A stretch of DNA of 64,000 bases. It comes from Hymenobacter metallilatus (GTDB taxonomy: Bacteria > Bacteroidota > Bacteroidia > Cytophagales > Hymenobacteraceae). Below are positions 1 through 12,496 of this stretch, one piece after another (position 1 is the stretch's first letter; every line of letters begins with the position of its first letter). The notes below the pieces were generated by a model. It ran no database searches, was not told where the DNA came from, and saw nothing but the letters and a program-made list of their open reading frames with translations. The translations under genes and the position numbers were made by a program. The DNA lies in assembly GCF_003944705.1 (NCBI RefSeq), contig NZ_RWIS01000009.1, positions 124,001 through 188,000 of the forward strand, read 5' to 3'.

Positions 1-1
1 T

Positions 2-3450
<3,449 letters not shown>

Positions 3451-3451
<1 letters not shown>

Positions 3452-3592
3452 GTAGTGGGTAGTAGGATTGTCATCCTGACGAAGGAAGGATCTTTTTACA
3501 GATGAACGACCATCGGTATAACGACCTATTCATACATGAGAAGAACCTTCCTTCGTCAGGACGACAATCCTACTACCCACTACCCACTACCT
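3451..3592. repeat. Long inverted repeat between two convergent stop codons
   Basis: The left arm starts at the kinase stop codon (3451..3489) and the right arm (3546..3591) runs into the stop codon of the LytTR gene. Each arm holds GTAGTGGG/GTAGTAGG-type octad units followed by a TCATCCTGACGAAGGAAGG-like segment; the right arm has one extra octad. The spacer of about 55 bp shows no gene. It probably acts as a bidirectional transcription barrier; there is no classic T-tract terminator. Confidence 0.8.
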
Positions 3593-4325
3593 AAATCCGG
3601 TTCAGCTTCCGGAAAAAGGCTTCCTGGTACGATTTGCCGATGGGCACGTGCTGCCCGCCGGGCACCACGGCGGCCCCATCCTCAATGGCCTCAATGCGGC
3701 GCATGTTCAGGATATAGGAACGGTGTACCCGCACAAAATGGTCGAACGGCAGGCGGGCATCCAGGGCTTTCATGGTGGTATATACAATATACTTCTGCTT
3801 GTCCGTCACGATGATAACGTAATCGGATAGGGCTTCGATGTACAGCACATCATCGAAGTTGATACGTACCATCTTGTTGTTCACCTTCACGAACAGGTCG
3901 TGGTCGGGGGGGGCGGCAGGCGGAGCCGGTGCTGCCGCGGCTACTGGGGTAGCGTGTTGCTGCAAAGCCCGTTGCACGGCCCGGCTGAAGCGGGCGTAGT
4001 CGAAGGGCTTCACTAGGTAGTCCGTCACACGCAGATCAAACGCATCAACCGCAAAATCCTCGTGGGCGGTAGTCAGAATTACAATGGGCGGATCGGACAA
4101 TACCCGCAGCAGGTCCAGGCCGTTGAGCTGGGGCATTTGTACGTCCAGAAACAGTACATCCACCTTGTTGCCGGCCCGGAAATAGTTCAGGCCCTGGAGG
4201 GCGTCGTCCATGGAGGCTACCAGCTGCAGCGAGTCGGTAAGGGAAATGTAGTGTTCCAGCGTCAGCCGGTTTATTTCTTCATCATCAATGATGGCACAGG
4301 TCAATACGGGAGCGGGAGCAGACAT
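3591..4325 (-). CDS. LytTR-family response regulator
   Basis: Two-domain regulator of 244 residues. The N-terminal receiver (1-125) has the acidic pair D14-D15, phospho-Asp D61 in LFLDVQMP, the switch Thr in VILTTAHEDF and Lys in DYLVKPFD. An Ala/Pro-rich linker (about 130-150) leads to a LytTR DNA-binding domain (about 152-244) with VLYIEALSDYV and FVRVHRSYILN signatures. Such regulators usually pair with a LytS/YehU-type kinase; none is next to it here. The neighbouring hybrid kinase converges on it and has its own receiver, so pairing with it is only a guess. The ATG at 4325 gives a complete receiver. The stop codon sits inside an inverted repeat. Confidence 0.93.
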   Translation of the reverse strand: MSAPAPVLTCAIIDDEEINRLTLEHYISLTDSLQLVASMDDALQGLNYFRAGNKVDVLFLDVQMPQLNGLDLLRVLSDPPIVILTTAHEDFAVDAFDLRVTDYLVKPFDYARFSRAVQRALQQHATPVAAAAPAPPAAPPDHDLFVKVNNKMVRINFDDVLYIEALSDYVIIVTDKQKYIVYTTMKALDARLPFDHFVRVHRSYILNMRRIEAIEDGAAVVPGGQHVPIGKSYQEAFFRKLNRI

Positions 4326-4602
4326 AGTAGCGCGGGAAAGGAGTATACGGTGTAACCTACTGATTTTTCTACCCTAACCTTGTTTTCATCGGCCAAAAAA
4401 CGAGGTCTAAAGTAACAAAGCAGCCATTTATCGGCTAGCTAAGCTACAGGTCGGCGGGTTGTCAATCAAGCGGTTTGGGTAGTAGGCGGTCGGGTTTCTC
4501 TTTTTGAGAACAGCCCGGGGTGCACAAAAACGAAAGAACGCCTCAACGGTTGAGCTTCGCGTACCAGATTCTTGCAGATTTCCCAGTTCCAAACAACTGG
4601 TT

Positions 4603-6000
4603 TTATCTTGGGCCGGTGGGGCGGCGAGCCATTTCGGCCGCTACCAGTTGCTGCACCTCGGGCCGCTGGTAGTCCTCCTCCGACTGGATATGGGGCATCA
4701 GGCGCTGCATAATGCTTTCTTGCGCCTGTCCGTTGGCCCAGGCCTCCGCATAAGGCAGACTCGAAAACGTGACCTGTGAGTACAAAGGCAGCCATTTATC
4801 GGGGTACTGGGCCGAAAGCTTGCTTTCAATCTTTTTCTGGAGCAGAAACCGGGGGTCGGCTACCCGGTCGCGCATTTCCTGAAAGTTGTACACGGCCAGG
4901 TTGGCCATAGCATCGGTATTAGGCTTGCGTTGGGCCTCAAACTCCCGGAACACCTCTGCCCAATTGGGGCCGTGGCGGTGCAGCAACTCATTAAGAATAG
5001 TACAGTCCTCGAAGCCGGCATTCATGCCCTGCCCATAAAACGGCACAATGGCATGAGCAGCATCTCCCAGCAGCAGCACCTGGTCGTGCACGGCCCAGGG
5101 AAAGCACCGAATGGTGACCAGAGAGCTGGTTGGATTCTCAAAAAACTCGGTTTGCAGGTTGGGCATCAGCGGCACGGCATCCGGAAATACCCGCTGAAAA
5201 AAAGCCAGTACCTGCTCCGGGGTCTGGAGAGTGGCAAAGGAATCGGGGCCCTCGTAGGGAAAGAACAGCGTACAGTTGAAGGAGCCGTCGAGGTTGGGCA
5301 ACGCAATCATCATGTACTGCCCACGCGGCCAGATGTGGAGGGCGTTCTTCTCGATGGGCCACTGCCCGTCCGGGGCAGCTTCAATGGTCAGCTCCTTATA
5401 GCCGTAATCCAGAAACTCCTGCGAATAGTTGAACCGGTCGGTGCGCTGCAACGCGCTGCGTACGGCCGAGAAAGCGCCATCCACGCCAAACAAATGCTGA
5501 TACGATACTACCCGGCTCTGCTGGGTGGCAGTGTCAAGCAGCTCCAGCTCCTGCCGCTTCACATCTACCCGGCGGCACTGCTGGTTGAAATACAACCGAA
5601 TGGCCGGCTCCCGCTCCACCAAATCCAGCATCCGGCGGTTGAGGCCCGCCCTCGACACCGAGTAGATGGATTGCCCGGCCTGCCCGTAAGGTTGAAACGT
5701 GAGCCCGCCCTGGGTATCGTGCATTATGCGGCCGTGCATGGGAATGGCCACCTCGCGCACCGCTTCGGCAATGCCCACGCCTTCCAGGGCCCGCCACCCC
5801 CGGTCCGATAAGGCTAGGTTGATGGAGCGGCCCTCAATGGGCCCAGCTCCCCGGATGTCGGGGCGGCGCTCAAACAGCTCTACCGCGTGCCCATGCCGGG
5901 CCAAGTACAATGCCAGCAAAGAGCCCACCAGCCCCCCACCCATAACAGTCAGAGTTTCTGGGGCAGAGGCAGAAGCAGGCGAGGAAGAAACGTCGGCCAT
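4603..6000 (-). CDS. kmo: Kynurenine 3-monooxygenase
   Basis: FAD-dependent NADPH monooxygenase hydroxylating L-kynurenine to 3-hydroxykynurenine. The 465-residue protein has the N-terminal dinucleotide motif VMGGGLVGSLLALYLA (about 19-34), the KMO-type segment RSINLALSDRGWRAL, a second FAD motif LLGDAAHAIVPFYGQGMNAGFED, and the QKKIESKLSAQYPDKW-like C-terminal region seen in bacterial and eukaryotic KMO. The start ATG precedes a short Ser/Ala-rich stretch. It lies about 8 kb from kynU and on the same strand as kynU, ACMSD and the 3-hydroxyanthranilate dioxygenase gene. The enzyme is usually associated with the membrane through its C-terminus in eukaryotes; no clear membrane helix is seen here. 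Confidence 0.95.
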   Translation of the reverse strand: MADVSSSPASASAPETLTVMGGGLVGSLLALYLARHGHAVELFERRPDIRGAGPIEGRSINLALSDRGWRALEGVGIAEAVREVAIPMHGRIMHDTQGGLTFQPYGQAGQSIYSVSRAGLNRRMLDLVEREPAIRLYFNQQCRRVDVKRQELELLDTATQQSRVVSYQHLFGVDGAFSAVRSALQRTDRFNYSQEFLDYGYKELTIEAAPDGQWPIEKNALHIWPRGQYMMIALPNLDGSFNCTLFFPYEGPDSFATLQTPEQVLAFFQRVFPDAVPLMPNLQTEFFENPTSSLVTIRCFPWAVHDQVLLLGDAAHAIVPFYGQGMNAGFEDCTILNELLHRHGPNWAEVFREFEAQRKPNTDAMANLAVYNFQEMRDRVADPRFLLQKKIESKLSAQYPDKWLPLYSQVTFSSLPYAEAWANGQAQESIMQRLMPHIQSEEDYQRPEVQQLVAAEMARRPTGPR

Positions 6001-6640
6001 GGGGCACGGAAGCAGGTGGAAAGTGAATGACGGGCGGAACGGCGAATGTAACCGATTCTGCCTTCATCTTTTAACCGAGAAAAAATACCGGTTGAACTGG
6101 CTATGAATGGTAGTTAGTCGGAAGTCACATGAGGCGCTTCCATCACCTGTTAACTTTGGACTATTAAGTGATTCAATTGATCTAATACAGTATTCAGATG
6201 CCACACATGTCAGCCCTCCTGCCCACTGGTTTTGTGCATCGTTGTCACCATCATGCCCGTCGCCCCATCCGGCGCATTCGTCTGACCAGCTTCCCGGCTC
6301 CGTCCAATCCGGTACGGGCCAACCGGTATGGCAGCAAAAACAGGCTTCCCGGAACTATTCCCAACCAAAATGCCAGTTTACAGATTGGTGAGTACGTAAT
6401 TGGGGACGAAAACTGTCCGTTTCTGTACGGACCGGATGATATCCGGTATTAGACTATAATAAGAATATTCTATTGTCGAGTTATAGAAAAATCTATTTTT
6501 CCTAAATTTGTACAATTTGCGTTGTACGACAAATTCATGAGTGTCAACCCTTTAAAACTGGCTAATTCGGCATACATACCATACATTTGTATCCCGTTTC
6601 TTAGAGTGGCGGTTAACAATCATTTTTAGATTTTTCCAGT
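6001..6640. other. 640-bp intergenic region upstream of the first TonB receptor
   Basis: Divergent promoter region between kmo and the receptor gene. The kmo-proximal part is moderately AT-rich. Open frames of 84 and 94 codons on the plus strand (6107..6391, 6198..6452) have no recognisable content and are not called. At 6415..6432 and 6431..6447 two perfect short hairpins (6-bp and 7-bp stems) abut one another, followed by AT-rich DNA with a GAATATTC palindrome. A TACATTTG -7-like element lies at 6582. No known riboswitch pattern was recognised. Confidence 0.5.
6582..6589 (+). promoter_or_regulatory. Candidate -7 element (TACATTTG)
   Basis: Perfect match to the Bacteroidota -7 consensus TAnnTTTG, about 51 bp before the receptor ATG. 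No TTG is seen at the expected -33 distance, so the call rests on the -7 box and the AT-rich surroundings. Confidence 0.45.
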
Positions 6641-9265
6641 ATGAGAAAACATTACCGTTTTCTATTCCTCTTCCTGCTGCTGATTTGCCAGACGGCCGTC
6701 AGTATGGCGCAGGATTTGGGCGCAGTAGCAGGCATGGTGCAAACCGAAACCGGAGAGCCAATGCCGGGTGCCACTATTTTTATCCGGGGTACTTTCATCG
6801 GTACCAGCACCGACCGGGACGGTAAATTCAGCCTACGGGCCGATTTTAGCGAGGGTCCAGTTACGCTGTCGGTTTCGTTTGTAGGCTACGAGAGCCGCGA
6901 CGTAACGCTCAGCCAGCCCGACAACTCGGTGAAGGTGCAGCTGAAAATCAACCCTACGCAAACCAATGAGGTTATTGCCTCGGCCTCCCGCGTGGAGGAA
7001 GGCATTCTGCAGGCTCCTGTAACGGTAGAGAAGGTAACCTCGCAGCAAGTGCTGCGCCTGCCTCCACCCGACGTGCAGGTGGGCCTGAACCAGTTCAAGG
7101 GCATTGATGTGAACAGCACTAGTATGCTGATGAACTCGCTCAGCACGCGCGGCTTCAACTCGGCCAAGTCGGAGCGCCTGATTCAGCTGACCGACTACTT
7201 CGATACTCAGTCGCCGAGCCTGAACGTAAACGCTGGTAACCTCACGGGCCTGCCCGAGCTGGATATTGAAAGCATTGAGATTATTCACGGGCCGGCCTCG
7301 GCCCTGTACGGCGCCAACGCCTTCAACGGGGTGCTGCTGCAAAACTCCAAAGATGCCTTCGTGAGTGAGGGCATCACGCTGCGGGTACGCGGCGGGGAGC
7401 GGAGCTTTTTCGACGGGCAGTTGCGCTACGCGCAGAAAATCGGCGAGAAGTTCGCCTTCAAAATCACCGGGGCCTACCTCACGGCCGACGACTGGCTGGC
7501 CGAGAACTACTCGGCTACCAGCACCCAGGTGGAGCGCCGCAACAATGCTCAGGGCTCCACGCTGGGCTACGATGCCGTGAACCGCTACGGCGACGTACCT
7601 TTCACGGTACCTGCTACCTACCCGTTTGCCGACCTGCGGGGCAAAACCCTGTTCATGCCTGGCTTCGATGAGAAAACCCTGGTGGCCGACGATAACAAAG
7701 CCAAGTCGCTGAAAATCCACCCCTCGGTTTCCTACCTGCTTACCAGCTCCATCAAAATGACGGTGGGGGCCAGCTACAATCGGGGCACGGCCAGCTACCA
7801 GAGCTCCAGCCGCTACCGTTTCAAAGACTTCGGTACCAATCAGTACCACGGTGAAATCAAAGGGGAACGGTGGTTTCTGCGCGGCCAGTCTATTCAGGAC
7901 TATGGCAAGAACTCCTACGACCTGAACTTCCTGGGGGCCTTTTTGCAGAACTCGCCCATCAGCACCGGCAGCGGCACTACCTACGCCCAGCAGTATTTTA
8001 ATACCTACCTGACCACCTACGGCGGAGCCCGCCAGGGAGGCCAGACCGACGCTCAGGCCCAGATAGCGGCCCAGAATGCAGCGGTAAGAATTCAGCTGGA
8101 CCCCAGCAGCGCCACGTTCCGGAACCTGCGCAGCACCATCATCAACGATGCTACCCCGGGCCGCGGAGCCCGCCTGAACCCCAGCTCCCTGCTGAACGAA
8201 GGCAACGCCCAGTACAACTTCCGCCTGGCCGAAACCGCCGACCTGATTGTGGGAGCGGCCTACCGCAAATTCCGCCTGGGCTCCAACGGTAACCTGTTTT
8301 CCGACGCAGACGGCCGGATCCAGAACCATGAAGTGGGCGGTTATGCTCAACTGACCAAGAAGTTTCTGGATGAGCGGCTGAAGCTGGCTTTGGCCGGCCG
8401 CCTGGACGGCTTCAAGAACTTCAAGGCGGCTTTCTCGCCCCGTGCTTCCGTAGTGTACTCGGCCGGCGATAAGCGCCAGCATAACTTCCGCGCCAGCTAT
8501 GGCCGCGCTTTCCGCTCCCCTACTCAACTGGATCAGTATATCAAACTGGATCTGGGCCAGGTATTGCTGCTGGGCAACGTCGACAACGGCTACCAGGGCT
8601 ACAGCCTGGTTACCGGCCAGGCCGTGGATATTGCGGCCTTGAAGCTGGAGCGCCTGAGCAGCTACGAAATCGGCTACAAGGGAGCCCTGGGCGAAAAGGT
8701 AGCCGTAGACGTGAACTACTACCGCAACTACTACAACGACTTTATTGGGGCCCAGCGCTTTATCGGCAACGCCGATGGTAGCCGCCCCGCAACGGCCGCC
8801 TCGGGCCGGGTGCTGCAGGTGTGGACCAACGCTAACCAGGAAGTACGCACCCAGGGTGCCGCTTTGGGCCTGACTTATGCCTTTGCTCCCTTCCTGAACA
8901 TTGCCGCCAACTACTCCCTGAACATTCAGGACCGTAGCGACGTGCAGAACGCCGAGTTCCAGACGTACTTCAACACGCCTAAGCACAAGTACAACGTGGG
9001 TGCCAACGGCACGGTGCTGAACCACCTGGGCTACGCCTTTAATTACCGCTGGGCTCAAGGCCACGAGTATGGCCTGCCCTTCGCCGTGGGTCAGCTGTCG
9101 GATTACAGTTCCACGGATGCCTACCTGGGCTACAACTTCGTGAAGTTGGGCACGACCCTACAGGCAGGTGCGTCCAACCTGTTCAATGCCAATAACGTGC
9201 AGGTGTACGGTGGCCCCCAGATTGGCCGCCTAGTCTATGTAGGTGTACAACTGGAGGTCAAATAA
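6641..9265 (+). CDS. TonB-dependent receptor with carboxypeptidase-regulatory-like N-terminal domain
   Basis: Outer-membrane beta-barrel transporter of 874 residues. A signal peptide (MRKHYRFLFLFLLLICQ..., cleavage near SMAQ) is followed by a carboxypeptidase D regulatory-like domain (about 28-110; GEPMPGATIFIRGT, GTSTDRDGKFSL), a plug domain (about 115-240; VIASASRVEEGILQAPV, then IEIIHGPASALYGANAFNGV) and a 22-strand-type barrel to the C-terminus ending in the aromatic/hydrophobic strand GRLVYVGVQLEVK. It is a close paralogue of the next gene. No SusD-like partner is adjacent, so it is not a typical SusCD pair. The substrate is unknown; proximity to kynurenine genes is suggestive only. A strong terminator follows. 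Confidence 0.93.
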   Translation: MRKHYRFLFLFLLLICQTAVSMAQDLGAVAGMVQTETGEPMPGATIFIRGTFIGTSTDRDGKFSLRADFSEGPVTLSVSFVGYESRDVTLSQPDNSVKVQLKINPTQTNEVIASASRVEEGILQAPVTVEKVTSQQVLRLPPPDVQVGLNQFKGIDVNSTSMLMNSLSTRGFNSAKSERLIQLTDYFDTQSPSLNVNAGNLTGLPELDIESIEIIHGPASALYGANAFNGVLLQNSKDAFVSEGITLRVRGGERSFFDGQLRYAQKIGEKFAFKITGAYLTADDWLAENYSATSTQVERRNNAQGSTLGYDAVNRYGDVPFTVPATYPFADLRGKTLFMPGFDEKTLVADDNKAKSLKIHPSVSYLLTSSIKMTVGASYNRGTASYQSSSRYRFKDFGTNQYHGEIKGERWFLRGQSIQDYGKNSYDLNFLGAFLQNSPISTGSGTTYAQQYFNTYLTTYGGARQGGQTDAQAQIAAQNAAVRIQLDPSSATFRNLRSTIINDATPGRGARLNPSSLLNEGNAQYNFRLAETADLIVGAAYRKFRLGSNGNLFSDADGRIQNHEVGGYAQLTKKFLDERLKLALAGRLDGFKNFKAAFSPRASVVYSAGDKRQHNFRASYGRAFRSPTQLDQYIKLDLGQVLLLGNVDNGYQGYSLVTGQAVDIAALKLERLSSYEIGYKGALGEKVAVDVNYYRNYYNDFIGAQRFIGNADGSRPATAASGRVLQVWTNANQEVRTQGAALGLTYAFAPFLNIAANYSLNIQDRSDVQNAEFQTYFNTPKHKYNVGANGTVLNHLGYAFNYRWAQGHEYGLPFAVGQLSDYSSTDAYLGYNFVKLGTTLQAGASNLFNANNVQVYGGPQIGRLVYVGVQLEVK

Positions 9266-9293
9266 GAATATAAATATATAAATAGTTCAATAC

Positions 9294-9331
9294 AACGCCT
9301 TCGTCCCAATAAGGGACGAAGGCGTTTTTTT
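9294..9331 (+). terminator. Rho-independent terminator after first TonB receptor
   Basis: A 14-bp perfect stem AACGCCTTCGTCCC / GGGACGAAGGCGTT with a 5-nt AATAA loop, followed by a run of T. It lies 28 bp after the stop codon and separates the two receptor genes transcriptionally. Confidence 0.93.
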
Positions 9332-9573
9332 ATGACCCGGCTGATCAAAGACCGGCCGCCTACGATATTGAAAAGCTTTTGGATTTCAATTAAATCGTTC
9401 TTTTTTACTTATTTCTCAAAATGAGGATCGTTCTTATTTTGGGAAATCTTTAGGCCAGAATAGCTCCCTATTGAACCCATGTTTACACATCCTTCATCGA
9501 AAACTTATAGTTCTCCTATGCGTCGGTAGATAGTTTTACAGCCCTCTTGTACCTATCTGCATTTCGCATCCTC
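9332..9573. other. AT-rich leader region of second TonB receptor
   Basis: About 240 bp with several T-runs between the terminator and the next ATG. It should hold the promoter of the second receptor, but no exact TAnnTTTG box was found; TTATTTTGG near 9437 is a partial match. No open frame of interest. Confidence 0.35.
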
Positions 9574-12339
9574 ATGCATCACTACTATTCTGCTGCATTG
9601 GCCCTTACAGCCCTCGCTTCGGAGCCTGCATTAGCCGGCTCCTCATTGCCTGCTACTATTACTGCCCATCTGCCGGTAGCCGTCAACGAAGCCGAACGCT
9701 CCTTGGCGGGCACTGTTCTCAACGATGAGGGCGAGCCGCTGCCCGGCGCTACCGTGTTTATCAAAGGCACCTTTGTAGGTACCAGCACCGACCAGAAGGG
9801 CAATTTCCGGCTGGATGCCAGCTTCGAGAACGGGCCTGTTACGCTGGTGTTTTCTTATGTGGGCTACGATACCCGGGAAATTAAGCTGGAGGCGCCAGAG
9901 CTGGCCATTAACGTGGGACTGAGCCCCAGCGCAACCCTGCTGAATGAAACCGTAGTTTCGGCTTCGCGGGTGGAGGAAAACATTCTGCGGGCCCCGGTAA
10001 CTATCGAGAAAGTATCGAGCCAGCAGATTGAGAAGCTGCCGAACCCGGAAATTCTGAGTGGGCTGGGACAGTTGAAGGGCTTGGACGTCAGCTCGGCCTC
10101 CATGCTGTTTACCAGCGTAAGTACGCGGGGCTTCAACACGGCCAAATCGGAGCGGGTAATTCAGCTGGTAGACTACATGGATACTGCCCTGCCTTCCCTG
10201 AACCTAAGCCCCGGCAACCTGGTAGGCATTCCGGAGCTGGACATGGAGAGCATAGAAATCATTCATGGCCCGGCCTCGGCCCTGTACGGTTCCAACGCCC
10301 TAAGCGGCGTTATTCTGTTCAACTCCAAAGACCCCTTCGTGTACGAGGGCCTGAGCGTGCGTTTGCGCGGGGGCCAGCGTGACCTGCTGGACGGGCAGGT
10401 GCGCTACGCCAAAAAACTGACGGAGAAGCTGGCCATCAAGGTGAATGCCAGCGCTTTTCGGGCCAACGACTGGATTGCCGATAATTTAGATGCCACCCAG
10501 AGCTCGGCCAACCCCCGGGGTTCCACGCTGGGCTACAACGCCGTGAACCGCTACGGCGACAATGGCTACACCTTCAACCAAATGCAGCAGCTGCCGGGTG
10601 GCACCAACCCCGAGCTGTACGGCAAAACTGCCTACCTGCCCGGCTTTTCGGAGGGGGAGCTAATAGCCGACGACAACCGCACCACTTCCTATCGGATTCA
10701 GGGAGCCGTATCCTACCTGCTGCGCAACGACCTGAAGCTGACTGTAGAAGCCAAGCACGCGGAGGGCACGGCTACCTATCAGAACATCAGCCGCTTCCGG
10801 GTGAAAGGATTGGGTACCAACCAATACCGCGCTGAGCTGAAAAGCAGTAAGGGCTTCCTGCGCCTGTATACCACGGAGGATTTTACGGGGAATTCTTACG
10901 AGCTCAACCAGTTGGGCACGCTCATCCAGAACTCGCCCCTCACGGAAGGCGGTTCGGTAAGCTACGCCCAGCAGTTCTTCGGCACCTACAATGCCGTGTA
11001 CAGCCAGGCCCGGCGCAACGGCTTACCCGCCGATGCGGCACTTGCTGCTGCCCAAACGGCAGCCAATCAGGTGCAGCTCCCGACCTCCAACCCCCGTTTT
11101 GCTACCCTGCGGAACACCATTGCCAACGACCAGCAGCCGGGCCGGGGGGCACAGCAGTATTTCAACTCATTTCTGCACGACATCAGCGGGCAGCGTAGCT
11201 TCCAATTGTCGGAGCGGGGCACCAACCTAACGGTGGGAGCCGCCTACCGGCAGTACCGGCTGGGCTCCAACGGGCTGTTGTTTGCCGACAAAGAGGGTAA
11301 GCGCCTCAAAAACCACGAGTACGGGGCTTACGGACAACTCACGCAGACGTTGTTGCAGGAGCGGCTGAAGCTGGCTTTTGCCGGCCGGGTTGATGAGTTC
11401 AAAAACTTCAAGGCGGCATTTTCGCCCCGGGCTTCGGCCGTGTATACCGTGGGCCAGAACAAGCAGCACAACTTCCGGGTAAGCTACGGCCGGGCGTTCC
11501 GCTCCCCGTCCCAAACGGAACAGTATTTCTACAACGACATCCGGACGGGCGTACTCATCGGCAACGTGGGCAACGGTTTCCAGGGCTACAACCTGAGCTT
11601 GTTCAACTCCCCCCAGACGCTGGCGGCGGCTCAATCGAACCCGGCCGTGCTGCAGCCCTACGAATACACCATTGCCCCGCTGAAGCTGGAACGGGTGAAT
11701 ACGGGTGAAATCGGCTACAAAGGCGCGCTGTTGCCCAATGTGTACGCCGACGTAAGCTACTACCGCAGCCAGTATCATGACTTCATCGGGGCACAGACGT
11801 TTGTGGGCAATACCGATGGCAGCCGCCCTACGCCCCAGCAACTCTCGGCTGGCTACTCCACTGCCTACACCGACCAGAGCAAGCCAACCCGCGTACTGTA
11901 CGCCTACTACAACAATAACCGGGAAGTACGCACCCAGGGCGTAACGGCCGGCCTGACCTACTACTTCCGCCGCTTCCTCAACATCACGGGTAACTACTCG
12001 CTGAACGTGCTGGACCGCAGCAGCCTGCCCAGCGGCTTCCAGACGTTCTTTAATACGCCCAAGCATAAGTATAACGTGGGCGCCAACGGCCAGGCGGGCA
12101 ACCTAAGCTATACCGTGAACTACCGCTGGGTGCAAGGCCACTTGCAGGAAATGCCGTTTGCTACCGGCACCATCACCGACTATAGCACCACCGATGCCTA
12201 CGTGGGCTACACCGTGCCGAAGCTGAAATCAACCTTCCAGGCCGGTGTCACCAACGCTTTCAACACCAACAACGTGCAGGTATTTGGGGGCCCGCAAATT
12301 GGCCGCCTGGGCTACCTGGGCCTGCGGTTTGATTTGTAA
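9574..12339 (+). CDS. TonB-dependent receptor, paralogue of the preceding gene
   Basis: Outer-membrane transporter of about 921 residues. The frame extends to a TTG at 9547, but the ATG at 9574 begins directly at a plausible signal peptide (MHHYYSAALALTALASEPALA), so it is preferred. Order: carboxypeptidase-regulatory-like domain (GEPLPGATVFIKGT, GTSTDQKGNFRL), plug with VVSASRVEENILRAPV and IEIIHGPASALYGSNALSGV, then barrel ending GRLGYLGLRFDL. It is collinear with the gene at 6641..9265 along its length, differing by insertions in barrel loops (for example near 11600-11900), which suggests a tandem duplication followed by change in the ligand-facing loops. No SusD partner is present. Confidence 0.92.
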   Translation: MHHYYSAALALTALASEPALAGSSLPATITAHLPVAVNEAERSLAGTVLNDEGEPLPGATVFIKGTFVGTSTDQKGNFRLDASFENGPVTLVFSYVGYDTREIKLEAPELAINVGLSPSATLLNETVVSASRVEENILRAPVTIEKVSSQQIEKLPNPEILSGLGQLKGLDVSSASMLFTSVSTRGFNTAKSERVIQLVDYMDTALPSLNLSPGNLVGIPELDMESIEIIHGPASALYGSNALSGVILFNSKDPFVYEGLSVRLRGGQRDLLDGQVRYAKKLTEKLAIKVNASAFRANDWIADNLDATQSSANPRGSTLGYNAVNRYGDNGYTFNQMQQLPGGTNPELYGKTAYLPGFSEGELIADDNRTTSYRIQGAVSYLLRNDLKLTVEAKHAEGTATYQNISRFRVKGLGTNQYRAELKSSKGFLRLYTTEDFTGNSYELNQLGTLIQNSPLTEGGSVSYAQQFFGTYNAVYSQARRNGLPADAALAAAQTAANQVQLPTSNPRFATLRNTIANDQQPGRGAQQYFNSFLHDISGQRSFQLSERGTNLTVGAAYRQYRLGSNGLLFADKEGKRLKNHEYGAYGQLTQTLLQERLKLAFAGRVDEFKNFKAAFSPRASAVYTVGQNKQHNFRVSYGRAFRSPSQTEQYFYNDIRTGVLIGNVGNGFQGYNLSLFNSPQTLAAAQSNPAVLQPYEYTIAPLKLERVNTGEIGYKGALLPNVYADVSYYRSQYHDFIGAQTFVGNTDGSRPTPQQLSAGYSTAYTDQSKPTRVLYAYYNNNREVRTQGVTAGLTYYFRRFLNITGNYSLNVLDRSSLPSGFQTFFNTPKHKYNVGANGQAGNLSYTVNYRWVQGHLQEMPFATGTITDYSTTDAYVGYTVPKLKSTFQAGVTNAFNTNNVQVFGGPQIGRLGYLGLRFDL

Positions 12340-12380
12340 GTAAGTGATGGGGTGATGCGGTAAATCGTCCCCCCAATAAT

Positions 12381-12452
12381 GCCAAGGACCTTTTCGCAGC
12401 AGAACGGCCGTCGTTGAAACGACGGCCGTTCTGCTGCGAAAAGGTCCTTGGC
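12381..12452. repeat. Perfect 34-bp inverted repeat with TGAA loop
   Basis: Arms 12381..12414 and 12419..12452 are exact reverse complements around a 4-nt loop. The hairpin lies between the convergent TonB receptor and AlkB-like genes. The outer part GCCAAGGACCTTTTCGCAGC resembles REP-like intergenic sequence; the inner part is GC-rich. No T-run follows, so it would act by structure alone. Confidence 0.9.
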
Positions 12453-12496
12453 GCTTCGGACGTCAACTCAAGGATGACAATCTTTCCCTTATTTCC

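Noticed and set aside
6107..6452. Small open frames upstream of the first TonB receptor
   Set aside because: Pro/Ser/His-rich translations without motif or start context; treated as intergenic.
6833..9064. 743-codon open frame antisense to the first TonB receptor
   Set aside because: Shadow frame caused by GC-rich codon bias; the sense frame has a complete receptor with signal peptide and domains.
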